Below are positions 55,158 to 63,423 of a stretch of DNA of 64,000 nucleotides, piece after piece. How positions within the stretch are numbered: position 1 is the stretch's first letter; every line of letters starts with the position of its first letter. Both the position numbers and the translations under genes were made by a program. The notes under the pieces were generated by a model. It was not told the origin of the DNA. It made no database searches and saw only the letters and a program-made list of their open reading frames with translations. This stretch comes from Verrucomicrobiota bacterium. GTDB lineage: Bacteria > Verrucomicrobiota > Verrucomicrobiia > Verrucomicrobiales > Verrucomicrobiaceae. The stretch lies in NCBI GenBank assembly GCA_025360015.1, contig JANYCZ010000064.1, positions 62,001-126,000 of the forward strand, written 5' to 3'.

Positions 55158-56105
55158 ATGGACGAACACCACCGAATATCTCCGCGCGTGACGAAATCAT
55201 TCTTCCAGCTGCTCAAAGAAACCTTCATCGCATGGAATGCACACAAAGCGCCCAAGATGGGTGCCGCGCTGGCCTATTACACGACCTTTTCCATGGCCCC
55301 GATGGTGATGCTCGCCGTCGGCGTCATCGGTTTGGTGGTCGCGCAGGCTGATGCACAGGCGTCCATCGTCTCACAGCTATCCACCATCATGGGCAGTGAA
55401 GGCGGAACCATTGCGGAAGCCATCCTGACGCATTCAGCGCAGCAGCAGACGGGGCTGTGGGCCACTCTCACTGGGCTGGTCGTGCTGCTGGTGGGAGCCT
55501 CCGGTGTGTTCGCCGAGTTGCAGGATTCCTTGAACATCATCTGGGAAGTCCCCCCTCGCGAGCGGCCTTGGCGGACGCTCATCCAGGAACGCCTGCTCTC
55601 CTTCGTCATGGTCTTTGTCCTCGGCTTTTTGATGCTGGTATCCCTGCTGCTCTCAGCGGGCATTGCCGCCCTCGGCGCAGGGATGAAAAGCTGGGCACCC
55701 GGCTTTGAGGCCGTCTGGGAAAGCGCGAACTCGCTGGTGTCATTTGTGGTCATGACGCTGCTCTTTGCAGCAATCTACCGCTTCATGCCCGATGTGCGCA
55801 TTGCCTGGCGGGATGTCTGGACTGGCGCGGCATTGACCACCGCTTTGTTCATCCTGGGAAAATACCTCCTCGGCATCTACATCGCGCACAGCGCCTTCAC
55901 CTCCATGTATGGCGCTGTCGGCTCGCTGGTCATCCTGCTTGTGTGGGTCTTTTACTCGGCGCAGATCTTCTTCTTTGGTGCCGAGTTCACCTGCGTTTTT
56001 GCCCGCCGAAAGGGCAGCCACCGCTCCCGGCCGGAAAGTCAGATCACCGCCACAGCTCACGCCCAGGCTTCGCCTGAGGCGCAGCCACCTTTCAGCCTCC
56101 GATAA
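55158..56105 (+). CDS. YihY/BrkB family inner-membrane protein
   Basis: 315 residues from the ATG at 55158; ATG at 55134 is an alternative. Six membrane segments occur between about residues 25 and 275 (for example GAALAYYTTFSMAPMVMLAV and LWATLTGLVVLLVGASGVFA). The YihY motif FAELQDSLNIIWEVPP is intact. The C-terminus is cytoplasmic and basic. Function is uncertain; older ribonuclease-BN labels for this family are wrong. It converges with the DUF2149 gene. Confidence 0.88.
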   Translation: MDEHHRISPRVTKSFFQLLKETFIAWNAHKAPKMGAALAYYTTFSMAPMVMLAVGVIGLVVAQADAQASIVSQLSTIMGSEGGTIAEAILTHSAQQQTGLWATLTGLVVLLVGASGVFAELQDSLNIIWEVPPRERPWRTLIQERLLSFVMVFVLGFLMLVSLLLSAGIAALGAGMKSWAPGFEAVWESANSLVSFVVMTLLFAAIYRFMPDVRIAWRDVWTGAALTTALFILGKYLLGIYIAHSAFTSMYGAVGSLVILLVWVFYSAQIFFFGAEFTCVFARRKGSHRSRPESQITATAHAQASPEAQPPFSLR

Positions 56106-56122
56106 TTTGAACAAATGGCACT

Positions 56123-56449
56123 TCACTTCTTCTGCTTGTCACGGACGTAGATGATCTCGCCGGACTTAAGCCGGTAGGCCGTACCAAGGCGCTCCCCTTC
56201 ACCGCTCTTGCTGGCGTGGCTTTCCTGGAAGCGCTCGATTTTGGTGCGCTCCACTCCGATGCTTTCCACCGTGGGGGATCTGTCTGCCGGTGCATCGTTA
56301 TGCGCGGTGGGGGTGGGCTTGGGCAGGTTGAAATAGCTGACCACAGCCAGGAGCAGGGCCGCGGCAAAGGCGATCCACACATCAAATAGATTGATAAGTC
56401 CGCTGGCCGGATCGTCCCCTTCGGAGTCGTCCCACAGGCGCTTCTTCAT
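56123..56449 (-). CDS. DUF2149 membrane protein of the hmu-like locus
   Basis: 108 residues: an acidic start (MKKRLWDDSEGDDPASGLIN), one membrane segment (LFDVWIAFAAALLLAVVSYF) and a periplasmic tail with YRLKSGEIIYV. This is the DUF2149 family, known almost only next to CobN-like and MotA/ExbB-like genes. It overlaps the ExbB-like gene by 4 bp. Its shape (one TM helix plus periplasmic domain) resembles ExbD, so an ExbD-like partner role is plausible. It is the last gene of the four-gene operon. Confidence 0.85.
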   Translation of the reverse strand: MKKRLWDDSEGDDPASGLINLFDVWIAFAAALLLAVVSYFNLPKPTPTAHNDAPADRSPTVESIGVERTKIERFQESHASKSGEGERLGTAYRLKSGEIIYVRDKQKK

Positions 56450-57045
56450 GGGAGAGCGGGCCGGTTGGCGTTGGTAAAGAGGTGCTCCAGCGTGCTCAGG
56501 TCACGCTGATACCAGTTTTTGCGCACAAGATTCATCGTATACGAGCAGCACCCAAGCAGCACGCCGACCACTGTGGCAGTGAAGGCGACCACGAGATTGC
56601 TGGAGAGTGTGGCCAGATCTCCGGAGGCCAGCCCTGTCAGCGCCGGGCCCAGCGGAATGAGCGTGCCCATGAGTCCGAGCATGGGCGCAATACGTGTCAT
56701 CCATGTGAGGCGGGACAACGCGGTGGCGGTCTCGATCTCCAGATCCACCAGGCAATGCGACAGATCCCCCGCCCCGCCCCATTGGGCCAGGAGCTGGTGC
56801 AGCCGCGCTGGCAGGCCGGTCGTGGCGGTGCTAAGAATGTGCAGCAGCCGCACCTGATCCCCGCCTTCCCCACGTGCGCGCCGGAGATCTGCCAGGATGG
56901 CCACGATTTGACGACGCCCCAGCCACTCACGTAGGAGTCCGCCCAGCAGCATGGCGCTCCAAGCGACGAGGATGATGATGGCTGCCAGCGTGGGCAGCAG
57001 CACCGCCTCGGAGATCAATGAAAGGAGTTGTTCGAGCAGCTTCAT
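56446..57045 (-). CDS. MotA/TolQ/ExbB-type proton channel protein of the hmu-like locus
   Basis: 199 residues from the ATG at 57045, which overlaps the CobN-like stop by 4 bp. Membrane segments are at about 10-32, and 110-165 with the family core RIAPMLGLMGTLIPLGPAL and VVAFTATVVGVLLGCC. It should use proton motive force to energise the receptor or the CobN-like protein, together with DUF2149. This gene corresponds in position to the ExbB-like gene of Bacteroidota hmu loci. Confidence 0.88.
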   Translation of the reverse strand: MKLLEQLLSLISEAVLLPTLAAIIILVAWSAMLLGGLLREWLGRRQIVAILADLRRARGEGGDQVRLLHILSTATTGLPARLHQLLAQWGGAGDLSHCLVDLEIETATALSRLTWMTRIAPMLGLMGTLIPLGPALTGLASGDLATLSSNLVVAFTATVVGVLLGCCSYTMNLVRKNWYQRDLSTLEHLFTNANRPALP

Positions 57046-60000
57046 GAAGTGGAACCAGCTTTTCTGAAGAAGCCGACCATGATCAGAAGCACAGCTGCGG
57101 CGCCAATCAACCAGACGAATGTGTTCCACGCAGGTTGCAGCACGGTCCCTTCCTGCTGCGGCTTGCTTTCAGAGGGCGGTGTTTGCTCCTTGGTTTCACC
57201 GATCTGCGGACCGCTTACTTTCTCAACCTTCGCATCCGGTGCAGCGGCGCTTTGCTGGAGCTTTGCCTTCATGTCCTGCGCCAGTGCCGCCGCTTCCTGA
57301 TCTCCTGGCGCAGTGAGCTTGGCGCTGACAAAGTCAGCCATCCGCGTGTTCCCCCCGCTGACGAGACCTCCTGAGTCGCCATGCGCCTTCACCGAAGTCG
57401 CGTAGAGTTTCGCCAAGGTCTGCAACTGCTCGGGCGTGGCCTTCCACAGGTCTTTGCGTGCAGCCTCGATCAGCGTGGCGCTGATTTCCTGCATGGCATG
57501 GGGTGACACGCGCTCAAACCACTCGGCGAGCTGCAGCTTGTGCTTGTCTTTAACGAGCACGTCATAGACCTCGTCCCACGTCTCCTGGGTGACGCTTTCC
57601 CGCCGCGTCACGGACCAGCCAAAGGTGTTCTTCACCAGTTCGGCTATGTGCCCTGCCCCGGCGTAGTCATGCGATTTCATGCCTTCAAGCCAGCGGCGGT
57701 TCAGCAGTTCCGCCTTCAGATTGGCAGCCAGCACTTCCTCGAAGTCGCGCACCCGCGCACCGCTGGGATCGCGCACATCTGAAATGACTGCGGCAGGCGA
57801 TTTGCCGGTGACTTTTTTCACCGCCATGCTCAGGCCGCCCAGATACTCATAGGCGTGGTGATTGGACAACTGGCTGGTCATGTTCGAGGCCCACACACGC
57901 AGCACGGTGTCCGTGTTTTGCAGTGCCTCTTCATACAAGCCGTCCACCTTCTCGCCCCAGGTGTCCTGAGTGTAAACAAAGCTCATATTGTCGGTGTACA
58001 CGTCCGTGATCTCATCGTCCTTGTCCCACACGCCGGAGCGCGGCACGAGGTAGAGGATGTGTGTGCCGCTCATGTTTCCCGGCTTGGTGCCAAAGATGCG
58101 CGCCGCAGCATACTGATCTGCACGCGCACCGGAGTAACCACGCTGCAACAGGCGCGCATGCGTGGCCGCGACAGCCTCACGCACCGGATTCGCGCTCTCA
58201 GGAGCAGATGCAGCAAGCCGCACAGCTTTGTCGAGCAGTGCCACGCGCGTGGGAAAGTTTTCTTTGTACTGACCTCCCATGGCAATGAAGACCTCCACCC
58301 GTGGCCTTCCCAGCTCTTCAGCAGAAATGAGTTCCACATCGATGACGAGGTTGTTCTGATTCCAGATCGGCCGCACCCCGAGCAGCGCGAGAATCTGCCC
58401 TTCCATGACGCCAAAGTCGCGCATCGTTTCCATGCCATTGAGATCGAGCGCGATCTTCTTCGGCTTTCTCGTCCGCAGCAGTTCATCCACCAGCTTGCGC
58501 GCTGTTTCCCAAGCGGGCCGAGTCGGAATCTCCTCGGGATTGAGCGAGTACAAATTGCGCCCGCCAGGAGCCGTCGCCGGATTACGGATGGGGTCCGGCC
58601 CCGGACCCGGCTCGATGTAATGCCCGCCCAGAGCCGTCAGCAAGCCCGTGTGCTCTTTGCCCGCATCCCGCAGGCGGGCGCGCACATCGCGCGCAAATTC
58701 CACATCCTTCTGCAACTCCGGTGTCATGCGCATGCCGGCCGGCGGCCCACTCTCCAGCGCGGCGCGCAGAAACTCCGCAGCCTTGGTGCGATCCTGCTGC
58801 TTGTGCTCGACTGCCGCACGCTGCAGCCCACGAGTCGCGGCCAGATGATCCAGCAGCGGCTCACCCAGAATCTGCACCAGATACGGCACCATCTCCGCTT
58901 CATGCGGCCCTTCTCCCAGCACATGAAGCCGCAAGGGCGTGCACGACTCAAACAGATTGTGCAGATGCTCATCAAGGCGCGTGACGGCCGCGTCATCCAG
59001 CACGCCCCCCCCGCTGCCGTGCAGTCGTGCATCTCTCGCCTGCTGGCTGACACGCTTGCGGTACTCCTCTTTGAGCAGTCCATCCTCCAGCGTGCGGAAC
59101 TTGTGAATGTCTTCATGCAGGTTCTTGAATTCGTCATCGAGCCCAGCGGCGAGCGTGGGCGGCGGCAGATGATCCACCAATGCGGCGTAGGAGCGGCGGC
59201 GAGCCAGCGTGGCCTCGCCCAGATTGTCCGTGATCCACAAATCAATAACCGGCAGACGACCCACGCAGATGTCGCTCCAGCAGTCTTTGGAAAGCCCGGC
59301 CTCCTTGCCCGGCAGCAGCTCCAGCGTTCCGTGCGTGCCCCAGTGGACAATGGCATCGGCATGATACTGCTCATCCAGCCACCAGTAGAAGGCGAGGTAG
59401 TTGTGCGGCGGCGGCACATCGCGGTTGTGCAGCAGGTTTTCGTCCTGCTTCTCGCCGCGCTCCGGCTGTGGCATGAGGGTGAGATTGCCCATCTCCAGCT
59501 TGGGCAAAACGATGTGCGGCTCGCCGTTGCGCTTCACCACCATGATGCGTCCCGGCGGCGGGCCAAACTTCTCCACCATCGTCTTCCGTGCTGCCTCGCT
59601 CAGCTTCGTATTGAACCACTGCTCATACTGATGCAGCGGCACCAGCACCGGCTGCGATTCATCTACGAGCTTTTCCAGATCTCCCTGCACCCATGGGCCG
59701 ATGTTCCGCCCGCCGCGCTTCATCGCGTCAATCAGCGCCGCCGTGCTGGACGGGGTGTTCTTCAGCGTGAAGCCCGCCTCCTGCATGCGCGGCAGAAAGC
59801 GCATGAAGCTCTCCGGCGCATCCAGAAAGCCACCCGTGGGACTTCCGCGCATGAGGTCGTCCTGGCCCAGCCCTTTGTTGTAATAGATAAGTGCTATTTT
59901 TTTCTCCGCATTGCTTTTGCGCTTCAGTGCCGCCCAGCGCGCTGCACGTGCGGCGAAGGCCTCGATGCGATCTGGAATGGGCTCATGCAGGCGGAAACCC

Positions 60001-60995
60001 TGGATATTCTCCTTCAAACCGCCGACGACTACGGGCTCCAGCGTGCCCCAGGACTCCTGCAGCGCCATGAACATGCCCACATCGCGGTGTGAGAGACCGC
60101 GGGGATCGCGCAGCCATTCCTCATTCGTGGTGGCAAGCATGGAGATGGGCCGCAGATAGGGCGCATCCAGTTCTTTCAGCAAGGCAGTGCTCTGCCACAT
60201 CGCGCCATGACGATCTTCGATGAGGATTGTGGGACTGGCAGCGCGCGTGAGTTTCGTGACTTGTTCTTCACGGTCGCCAAACACCGGAACCACATTGAGC
60301 CCCTGTTTTTCCAGCGCGACGATCTGTGCGTCGATGACCTTCAGATCATGCGTGATCCAAAACGACTGCTGCAGGAGAAGCACCGCCACTGAGGCACCTT
60401 CCACCCAGCGCTGCTTCCCGCGCTTGAAAGCGATAAACTCGCCGATGTCTGCAAAGGCATCCTCGCGCGCGGGATCGTAGTAGCCTGCATCGGGTATGAG
60501 CACCGGCGGCTCGATCTCACCTGCCGTGGCGCAATGCTTCACCATGCAGTAGCGGATCAGCCGCCGCACATTCACCGTGCCATTGGGCCGCCAGTAAGCC
60601 GGCACCGCTTCGTCTTTCAGCAGCAGCCCCGCCTTGTCGAGATCCATCTGGCTGCCGCGCGCATCCAGCGGGATCACACGCTGCGCGGGATTGATTTCAC
60701 GCGCCTGCTTGAGCCGCTGCGTGAGTGCGGGCGCTTGATCCGCTTCCAGGTTTAGTACAAAGATGAGCCCGAAGCGTGAAGCCTGAGCCGCCGGCTGCGT
60801 TTCATTGAAAGTCTGCCCTCTGAAAAACTCCGCATGGATCCTGTTTTCACGGCACGCGGCCTCCACCTGCGGCATGGAGCGGTCCCACACGCCAATGAAG
60901 GCCCAGTTCAGCGGCTCTGCGGCGCGCAATGGCCCTGCCAGCATCAAGCAGCAGCCGGCCCACAAGAAAAAACAGCGCATGAGTTTGAGGTGCAT
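57042..60995 (-). CDS. Exported CobN/HmuS-like chelatase
   Basis: 1317 residues from the ATG at 60995 (MHLKLMRCFFLWAGCCLMLA); ATG at 60980 also possible. The signal peptide ends near LRAAEP and a C-terminal membrane anchor is seen (FVWLIGAAAVLLIMVGFF), so the large domain is periplasmic. CobN family core HWGTHGTLELLPGKEAGLSK is near residue 550. Ordinary CobN is cytoplasmic and inserts cobalt; exported CobN-like HmuS of Bacteroidota hmu loci removes iron from heme. The order receptor, this gene, ExbB-like, DUF2149 matches. It begins 1 bp after the receptor stop. Confidence 0.85.
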   Translation of the reverse strand: MHLKLMRCFFLWAGCCLMLAGPLRAAEPLNWAFIGVWDRSMPQVEAACRENRIHAEFFRGQTFNETQPAAQASRFGLIFVLNLEADQAPALTQRLKQAREINPAQRVIPLDARGSQMDLDKAGLLLKDEAVPAYWRPNGTVNVRRLIRYCMVKHCATAGEIEPPVLIPDAGYYDPAREDAFADIGEFIAFKRGKQRWVEGASVAVLLLQQSFWITHDLKVIDAQIVALEKQGLNVVPVFGDREEQVTKLTRAASPTILIEDRHGAMWQSTALLKELDAPYLRPISMLATTNEEWLRDPRGLSHRDVGMFMALQESWGTLEPVVVGGLKENIQGFRLHEPIPDRIEAFAARAARWAALKRKSNAEKKIALIYYNKGLGQDDLMRGSPTGGFLDAPESFMRFLPRMQEAGFTLKNTPSSTAALIDAMKRGGRNIGPWVQGDLEKLVDESQPVLVPLHQYEQWFNTKLSEAARKTMVEKFGPPPGRIMVVKRNGEPHIVLPKLEMGNLTLMPQPERGEKQDENLLHNRDVPPPHNYLAFYWWLDEQYHADAIVHWGTHGTLELLPGKEAGLSKDCWSDICVGRLPVIDLWITDNLGEATLARRRSYAALVDHLPPPTLAAGLDDEFKNLHEDIHKFRTLEDGLLKEEYRKRVSQQARDARLHGSGGGVLDDAAVTRLDEHLHNLFESCTPLRLHVLGEGPHEAEMVPYLVQILGEPLLDHLAATRGLQRAAVEHKQQDRTKAAEFLRAALESGPPAGMRMTPELQKDVEFARDVRARLRDAGKEHTGLLTALGGHYIEPGPGPDPIRNPATAPGGRNLYSLNPEEIPTRPAWETARKLVDELLRTRKPKKIALDLNGMETMRDFGVMEGQILALLGVRPIWNQNNLVIDVELISAEELGRPRVEVFIAMGGQYKENFPTRVALLDKAVRLAASAPESANPVREAVAATHARLLQRGYSGARADQYAAARIFGTKPGNMSGTHILYLVPRSGVWDKDDEITDVYTDNMSFVYTQDTWGEKVDGLYEEALQNTDTVLRVWASNMTSQLSNHHAYEYLGGLSMAVKKVTGKSPAAVISDVRDPSGARVRDFEEVLAANLKAELLNRRWLEGMKSHDYAGAGHIAELVKNTFGWSVTRRESVTQETWDEVYDVLVKDKHKLQLAEWFERVSPHAMQEISATLIEAARKDLWKATPEQLQTLAKLYATSVKAHGDSGGLVSGGNTRMADFVSAKLTAPGDQEAAALAQDMKAKLQQSAAAPDAKVEKVSGPQIGETKEQTPPSESKPQQEGTVLQPAWNTFVWLIGAAAVLLIMVGFFRKAGSTS

Positions 60996-60996
60996 T

Positions 60997-63192
60997 TTAA
61001 AAGGTGAGACGACCGCCAACGACCACGTTGAAGCCCGCTGCCTGGCGCTGCTGCTGGGCATAAGCCTGGCGGTATTTGGTGTCGAATACATTGTTCAGAT
61101 TGAGCGTGAGTGAGAAGGAACGGCTCCCCTCTTCCCAGACCTTCACGCCCGTGCGGATGTTCGTCACGAAGAAGCTGGGGATTTGAAAGTTGGAATTGAT
61201 CGGCGGATTGTTCGTCGCATTGGGTGAACCCAAAGCGGGATCGACGGAAAAGCCGGCGTCGATTTCATCACTCGTATTGTGACGGATCAGCGGCCCGGCC
61301 CACAGTTCGGAAAGCTCCACCCAGCATTTCTTTTGCTCGGATTCAAAGCGCACGCCAAAGTTGCCATACAACGGCGGTATGAAGCGCAGCGGCACATTCT
61401 GCGACTGGTTCTGGCCGTAGGTCCAGGTGGTGTTGTTAAAGATAGTGAAATGCCGGTCCAAGTCGTAGCTGAGCGCGAATTCCACGCCGGTGATGTAGCC
61501 TTGTGCTGAGTTGGAATTGCGAGTGGCATTGTAGGTCACTCCACCAATGACGACGGTGCCCGAGGTCGTGGAGGTGATGAGGTCCGACAGCTTCGTGAGA
61601 TACCCGGTGAGCGAGCCTTTGAGCCGTGCCGTGTGAACCCGGGCACCGATTTCATAGGTGATGCTCTTCTCCGGATTGACGGCCAAACTGGGCAACGAGG
61701 CGGTGAGGCTCGAAAACACGGGCGTGCCGGCACTCAGCAGATCGCTGTAAGTGGGCGTGCGATAGCCCGTGGCGATGTTGGCCACCAGGTCAAAGGAACT
61801 TGTGGCTTGATACACGGCCCCCACGTTCCAGGTCACAGCGTTCCAGTACTTGTTCGCGGCGAGATCGCTGACCGTGTACCCGGCGCCTGGAATCACATCC
61901 AATGGCTCGGGGTGTGAGTGCAGATGCGTGTTTTCATAACGCGCCCCCATGTTGAGCAGCAGCTTGTCCGTGGGTTTGAGATCAAGCGTGACGAAGGTGT
62001 CAAAGACCTCGTAAATGCCATCCGGCGTGATGCCAGCAGGCACTGAGGAGGTGGTCAGCCCGGTGGCGATCACCTGGGTGGAGAGCCGCTGTGAGGAGGA
62101 GAGATTTTCGTGCCGGTAGTCCATGCCATAAACCAGACGCGTATTCTTTTTCTTCCCGAAGGTGGCCGCGTTTTGAATGCCCACGCCCCAGACATCCTGA
62201 TCCGAATTGGTGATGGTGTTGTTGAACAGGGTGGCGGTCTGCACGCGCCGCTCGCGCAGCTGGTCGTAGTACTGGTAGTAGCCGTAGACCTTGAGCTCAT
62301 CACTCAGAAAGCCCAGCTCTTTGGCGGTGTAGTCCATCTTCACAATGCCACGGCGTTCCAGCGGGCTGTAGATGCGCGGCACGCCGTTCGCATTGAGCTG
62401 CGACTGCACGTAGCTGTTTACATCCGTGCGCTCATTGCCCACCCAAGACACTCGAAAAACATGACCTTTGACCGGCTGGAACGCGAGATTGGCATATCCG
62501 CCGCTGGTGTGAAAACTGGTGGGCTGCAGCGGCCCTGTGGAACTATGGTAGTTGCCCGCATCCTGGGCCGACCACCCGGCGGCAAAGGCCCACATGTCAT
62601 TGCTCGCATGCATATTGGCCGCATTGGTGAACTCCGTGTTGTTGCTGCCGTAGCGCGAGTACACATCCCCGCCTACGTTCAGGCTTTCCGAGAACTCACC
62701 ATGTTTGGAAAACACATTGATCACACCGCCGATGGCGTCGCTGCCATACTGCACCGACCCGGCGCCGCGCACCACTTCCATGCGCCCCACGGCATCAATC
62801 GGAAACTGGTTAAAGAAAGGATTGGGGCCGGAAAAAATTCCCCCGTTGTTGATTCGTACACCGTCCCAGAGATACACCAGCTTGTTGCCCATCTGGCCGC
62901 GAATGATCGGCGAGCCCTGCGCTGCCACCTGGTTCACCCAGACGCCCGGCTGCTCCTGCAGCATCTCCGAAGGGCTGGTGGCCTGGAAACGTTCAATGCG
63001 CTTCTGCTCCACCACATTGGTGGACTGAGGCAATGTTCTTTGGTCCTGGGCCGTTCTGGAAGCCGTAACGACCATTGTGGGCAGTTCATCCTCTTCATCC
63101 TGCTCTGGTTTTTCAGCCGCCTGCAGATGAACGGCCCAAAGCACGGTCAAGGAAAGCGCCAGCCTGGAAAATCGAAAGTGTGTGAGAACCAT
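60997..63192 (-). CDS. TonB-dependent outer-membrane receptor of the hmu-like locus
   Basis: 731 residues with a signal peptide (cleavage near LQAAEK), a TonB-box-like TMVVTAS and a plug domain (SEMLQEQPGVWVNQVAAQGS, VEVVRGAGSVQYGSDAIGG-type motif at about 125-145). The C-terminal barrel closes with VVVGGRLTF. A GYRTPTYSDLL segment corresponds to the FRAP-box position of heme receptors, with a later NPEK. It likely imports heme or another metallotetrapyrrole. It heads the operon and has a palindrome and a hairpin in the leader. Confidence 0.9.
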   Translation of the reverse strand: MVLTHFRFSRLALSLTVLWAVHLQAAEKPEQDEEDELPTMVVTASRTAQDQRTLPQSTNVVEQKRIERFQATSPSEMLQEQPGVWVNQVAAQGSPIIRGQMGNKLVYLWDGVRINNGGIFSGPNPFFNQFPIDAVGRMEVVRGAGSVQYGSDAIGGVINVFSKHGEFSESLNVGGDVYSRYGSNNTEFTNAANMHASNDMWAFAAGWSAQDAGNYHSSTGPLQPTSFHTSGGYANLAFQPVKGHVFRVSWVGNERTDVNSYVQSQLNANGVPRIYSPLERRGIVKMDYTAKELGFLSDELKVYGYYQYYDQLRERRVQTATLFNNTITNSDQDVWGVGIQNAATFGKKKNTRLVYGMDYRHENLSSSQRLSTQVIATGLTTSSVPAGITPDGIYEVFDTFVTLDLKPTDKLLLNMGARYENTHLHSHPEPLDVIPGAGYTVSDLAANKYWNAVTWNVGAVYQATSSFDLVANIATGYRTPTYSDLLSAGTPVFSSLTASLPSLAVNPEKSITYEIGARVHTARLKGSLTGYLTKLSDLITSTTSGTVVIGGVTYNATRNSNSAQGYITGVEFALSYDLDRHFTIFNNTTWTYGQNQSQNVPLRFIPPLYGNFGVRFESEQKKCWVELSELWAGPLIRHNTSDEIDAGFSVDPALGSPNATNNPPINSNFQIPSFFVTNIRTGVKVWEEGSRSFSLTLNLNNVFDTKYRQAYAQQQRQAAGFNVVVGGRLTF

Positions 63193-63196
63193 TCAT

Positions 63197-63233
63197 CACG
63201 CATTGGCCCCCTCCGGAGAATGCGCAATGCGTG
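63197..63233 (-). promoter_or_regulatory. Leader hairpin around the ribosome-binding region of the receptor gene
   Basis: Perfect 9-bp arms CACGCATTG (63197-63205) and CAATGCGTG (63225-63233) enclose 19 nt that contain GGAGGGGG, the only strong Shine-Dalgarno-like run before the receptor start at 63192. The SD-like run would sit in the loop, so folding or a bound factor could affect translation. Confidence 0.5.
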
Positions 63234-63255
63234 CCCAGGTGGTAATCACAGGTTT

Positions 63256-63270
63256 GGACAAAAATTGTCC
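63256..63270 (-). promoter_or_regulatory. Palindromic operator candidate of the hmu-like operon
   Basis: GGACAA-AAA-TTGTCC, perfect 6-bp arms, 64 bp upstream of the receptor start. It does not match a standard Fur box as read here. It is a plausible site for a metal- or redox-responsive repressor shared between this operon and the divergent serine hydrolase at 63424. Confidence 0.5.
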
Positions 63271-63423
63271 GCTTTGCCCGCGCGACAGGCCCTCTTTTAT
63301 CCTTTCCACTTTTCACCACGGTCGCAAAACCAAGAGCGCCCCGCCCGGGCGTACTGCGGGGCGGCAGCCTTCACAAAGAAGTTGGAACGCGTCAGCTTTT
63401 CTGCCTAGACTGATTGTCCCACC

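Noticed and set aside
56123-56449. Classical ExbD in the hmu-like operon
   Set aside because: The protein has one TM helix like ExbD, but the N-terminal DDPASGLINLFDVW pattern fits DUF2149, so it was not named exbD.
57855-60092. A 745-codon open frame on the plus strand opposite the CobN-like gene
   Set aside because: His/Gln/Arg-rich sequence without domains, fully antisense to a gene with clear family motifs.
63193-63423. Cobalamin riboswitch before the TonB receptor
   Set aside because: The CobN-like gene made this worth checking, but no B12-box-like sequence or long conserved leader was found; the 231 bp also holds the divergent gene's promoter.
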